A stretch of 11,173 nucleotides of DNA. Source: DASPXY01 sp038227745 (GTDB taxonomy: Bacteria > Planctomycetota > Planctomycetia > Gemmatales > Gemmataceae). Each line of letters opens with the position of its first letter. The stretch's first letter is position 1. Shown here piece by piece: positions 11,038 through 11,173 of the stretch. A model generated the notes under the pieces. The model saw only the letters and a list, made by a program, of their open reading frames with translations, did no database searches and was not told the origin of the DNA. The DNA is taken from positions 1 through 11,173 of the forward strand of contig JBBRPS010000309.1 in NCBI GenBank assembly GCA_038227745.1, read 5' to 3'. The translations under genes were made by a program, and so were the position numbers.

Positions 11038-11066
11038 GGATCTGTGCAAGTATTACTTGGCATTCT
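11038..11066 (+). repeat. Terminal inverted repeat (left end) of the right-hand IS copy
   Basis: This is the partner of 108-136, with one mismatch in 29 positions, and reads GGATCTGTGCAAGTATTACT inwards. Because the other repeat is the right end of an IS whose transposase reads in the plus direction, this one is the left end of an element in the same orientation. Confidence 0.8.
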
Positions 11067-11173
11067 TGTTGGACCGGACAAACCCGTACATCCGTTACCC
11101 GTGCATCTTGCCTTGATTCAGTTCATGGCATAGCATAACCCCGCCGGATTTGTCCTCGGACGTGAGAATTCCG
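11038..11173 (+). mobile_element. Left end of an ISAzo13-like IS, cut by the window edge
   Basis: From the tip at 11038 the sequence is less GC-rich than the phage genes and runs to the end of the window. No transposase reading frame is visible in it, so the start codon must lie beyond the edge if the element is complete. Its tip matches that of the left-hand copy, and the orientation is direct. Whether these are two copies or the two halves of one copy in a circular molecule cannot be seen here. Confidence 0.65.

Noticed and set aside
10899..11081. Minus-strand frame reading from the right IS end into the non-coding stretch
   Set aside because: Starts in the IS terminal repeat and has no motif.

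Overview
The window is an 11.2-kb, GC-rich piece of a tailed-phage or prophage late region: distal tail and fibre genes, lysis genes, then one replication-relaxation-type gene. It is bounded at both ends by fragments of one insertion sequence. There are no RNA genes, CRISPR arrays, or head, packaging or integrase genes. The standard bacterial code fits. Almost no gene has a Shine-Dalgarno sequence. Instead, most starts sit 6-8 nt downstream of a TANNNT -10 hexamer, often as TGnTANNNT, as expected for leaderless mRNAs. That style is well known in Deinococcota and Actinomycetota, so a high-GC host using leaderless transcripts is likely; the phylum is not settled.

Layout. 1-136: 3' end of an ISAzo13-like transposase gene plus the terminal repeat of its IS. 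149-1831: a tail hub-like minor tail protein and a small tail-tip/fibre protein. 1884-4145: two free-standing HNH endonuclease genes interleaved with a small coiled-coil gene and a methyltransferase gene. 4132-4995: a GT-A glycosyltransferase. 5009-5450: two small unknown genes around two tandem intrinsic terminators. 5450-7654: a large fibre-like protein with 23 repeats of 20 residues. 7667-8044: a small baseplate/fibre-like beta protein. 8079-9659: a membrane protein, an M23 peptidase, a holin-like protein and another small membrane protein. 9585-9965 (minus strand): a small HNH protein, divergent from a replication-relaxation-like gene (10020-10850). 10851-11037: a hairpin-rich non-coding stretch. 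11038-11173: the start of a second IS end in the same orientation as the first.

How it fits together. The tail and fibre proteins build the host-binding end of the virion. The methyltransferase and glycosyltransferase sit inside the fibre module and may modify virion or host glycans (inference). The M23 enzyme and the small membrane proteins form a lysis module. The two plus-strand HNH genes look like recent homing intruders: each abuts the stop of the gene before it, and an AT-rich codon-use tract runs from the HNH gene back into the 3' end of that gene. The main points of interest are the gene-by-gene minimal promoters, often fused to the upstream stop codon; the hairpins whose T-tract touches a start codon; the HNH conversion tracts; and the mosaic 20-residue repeat array.
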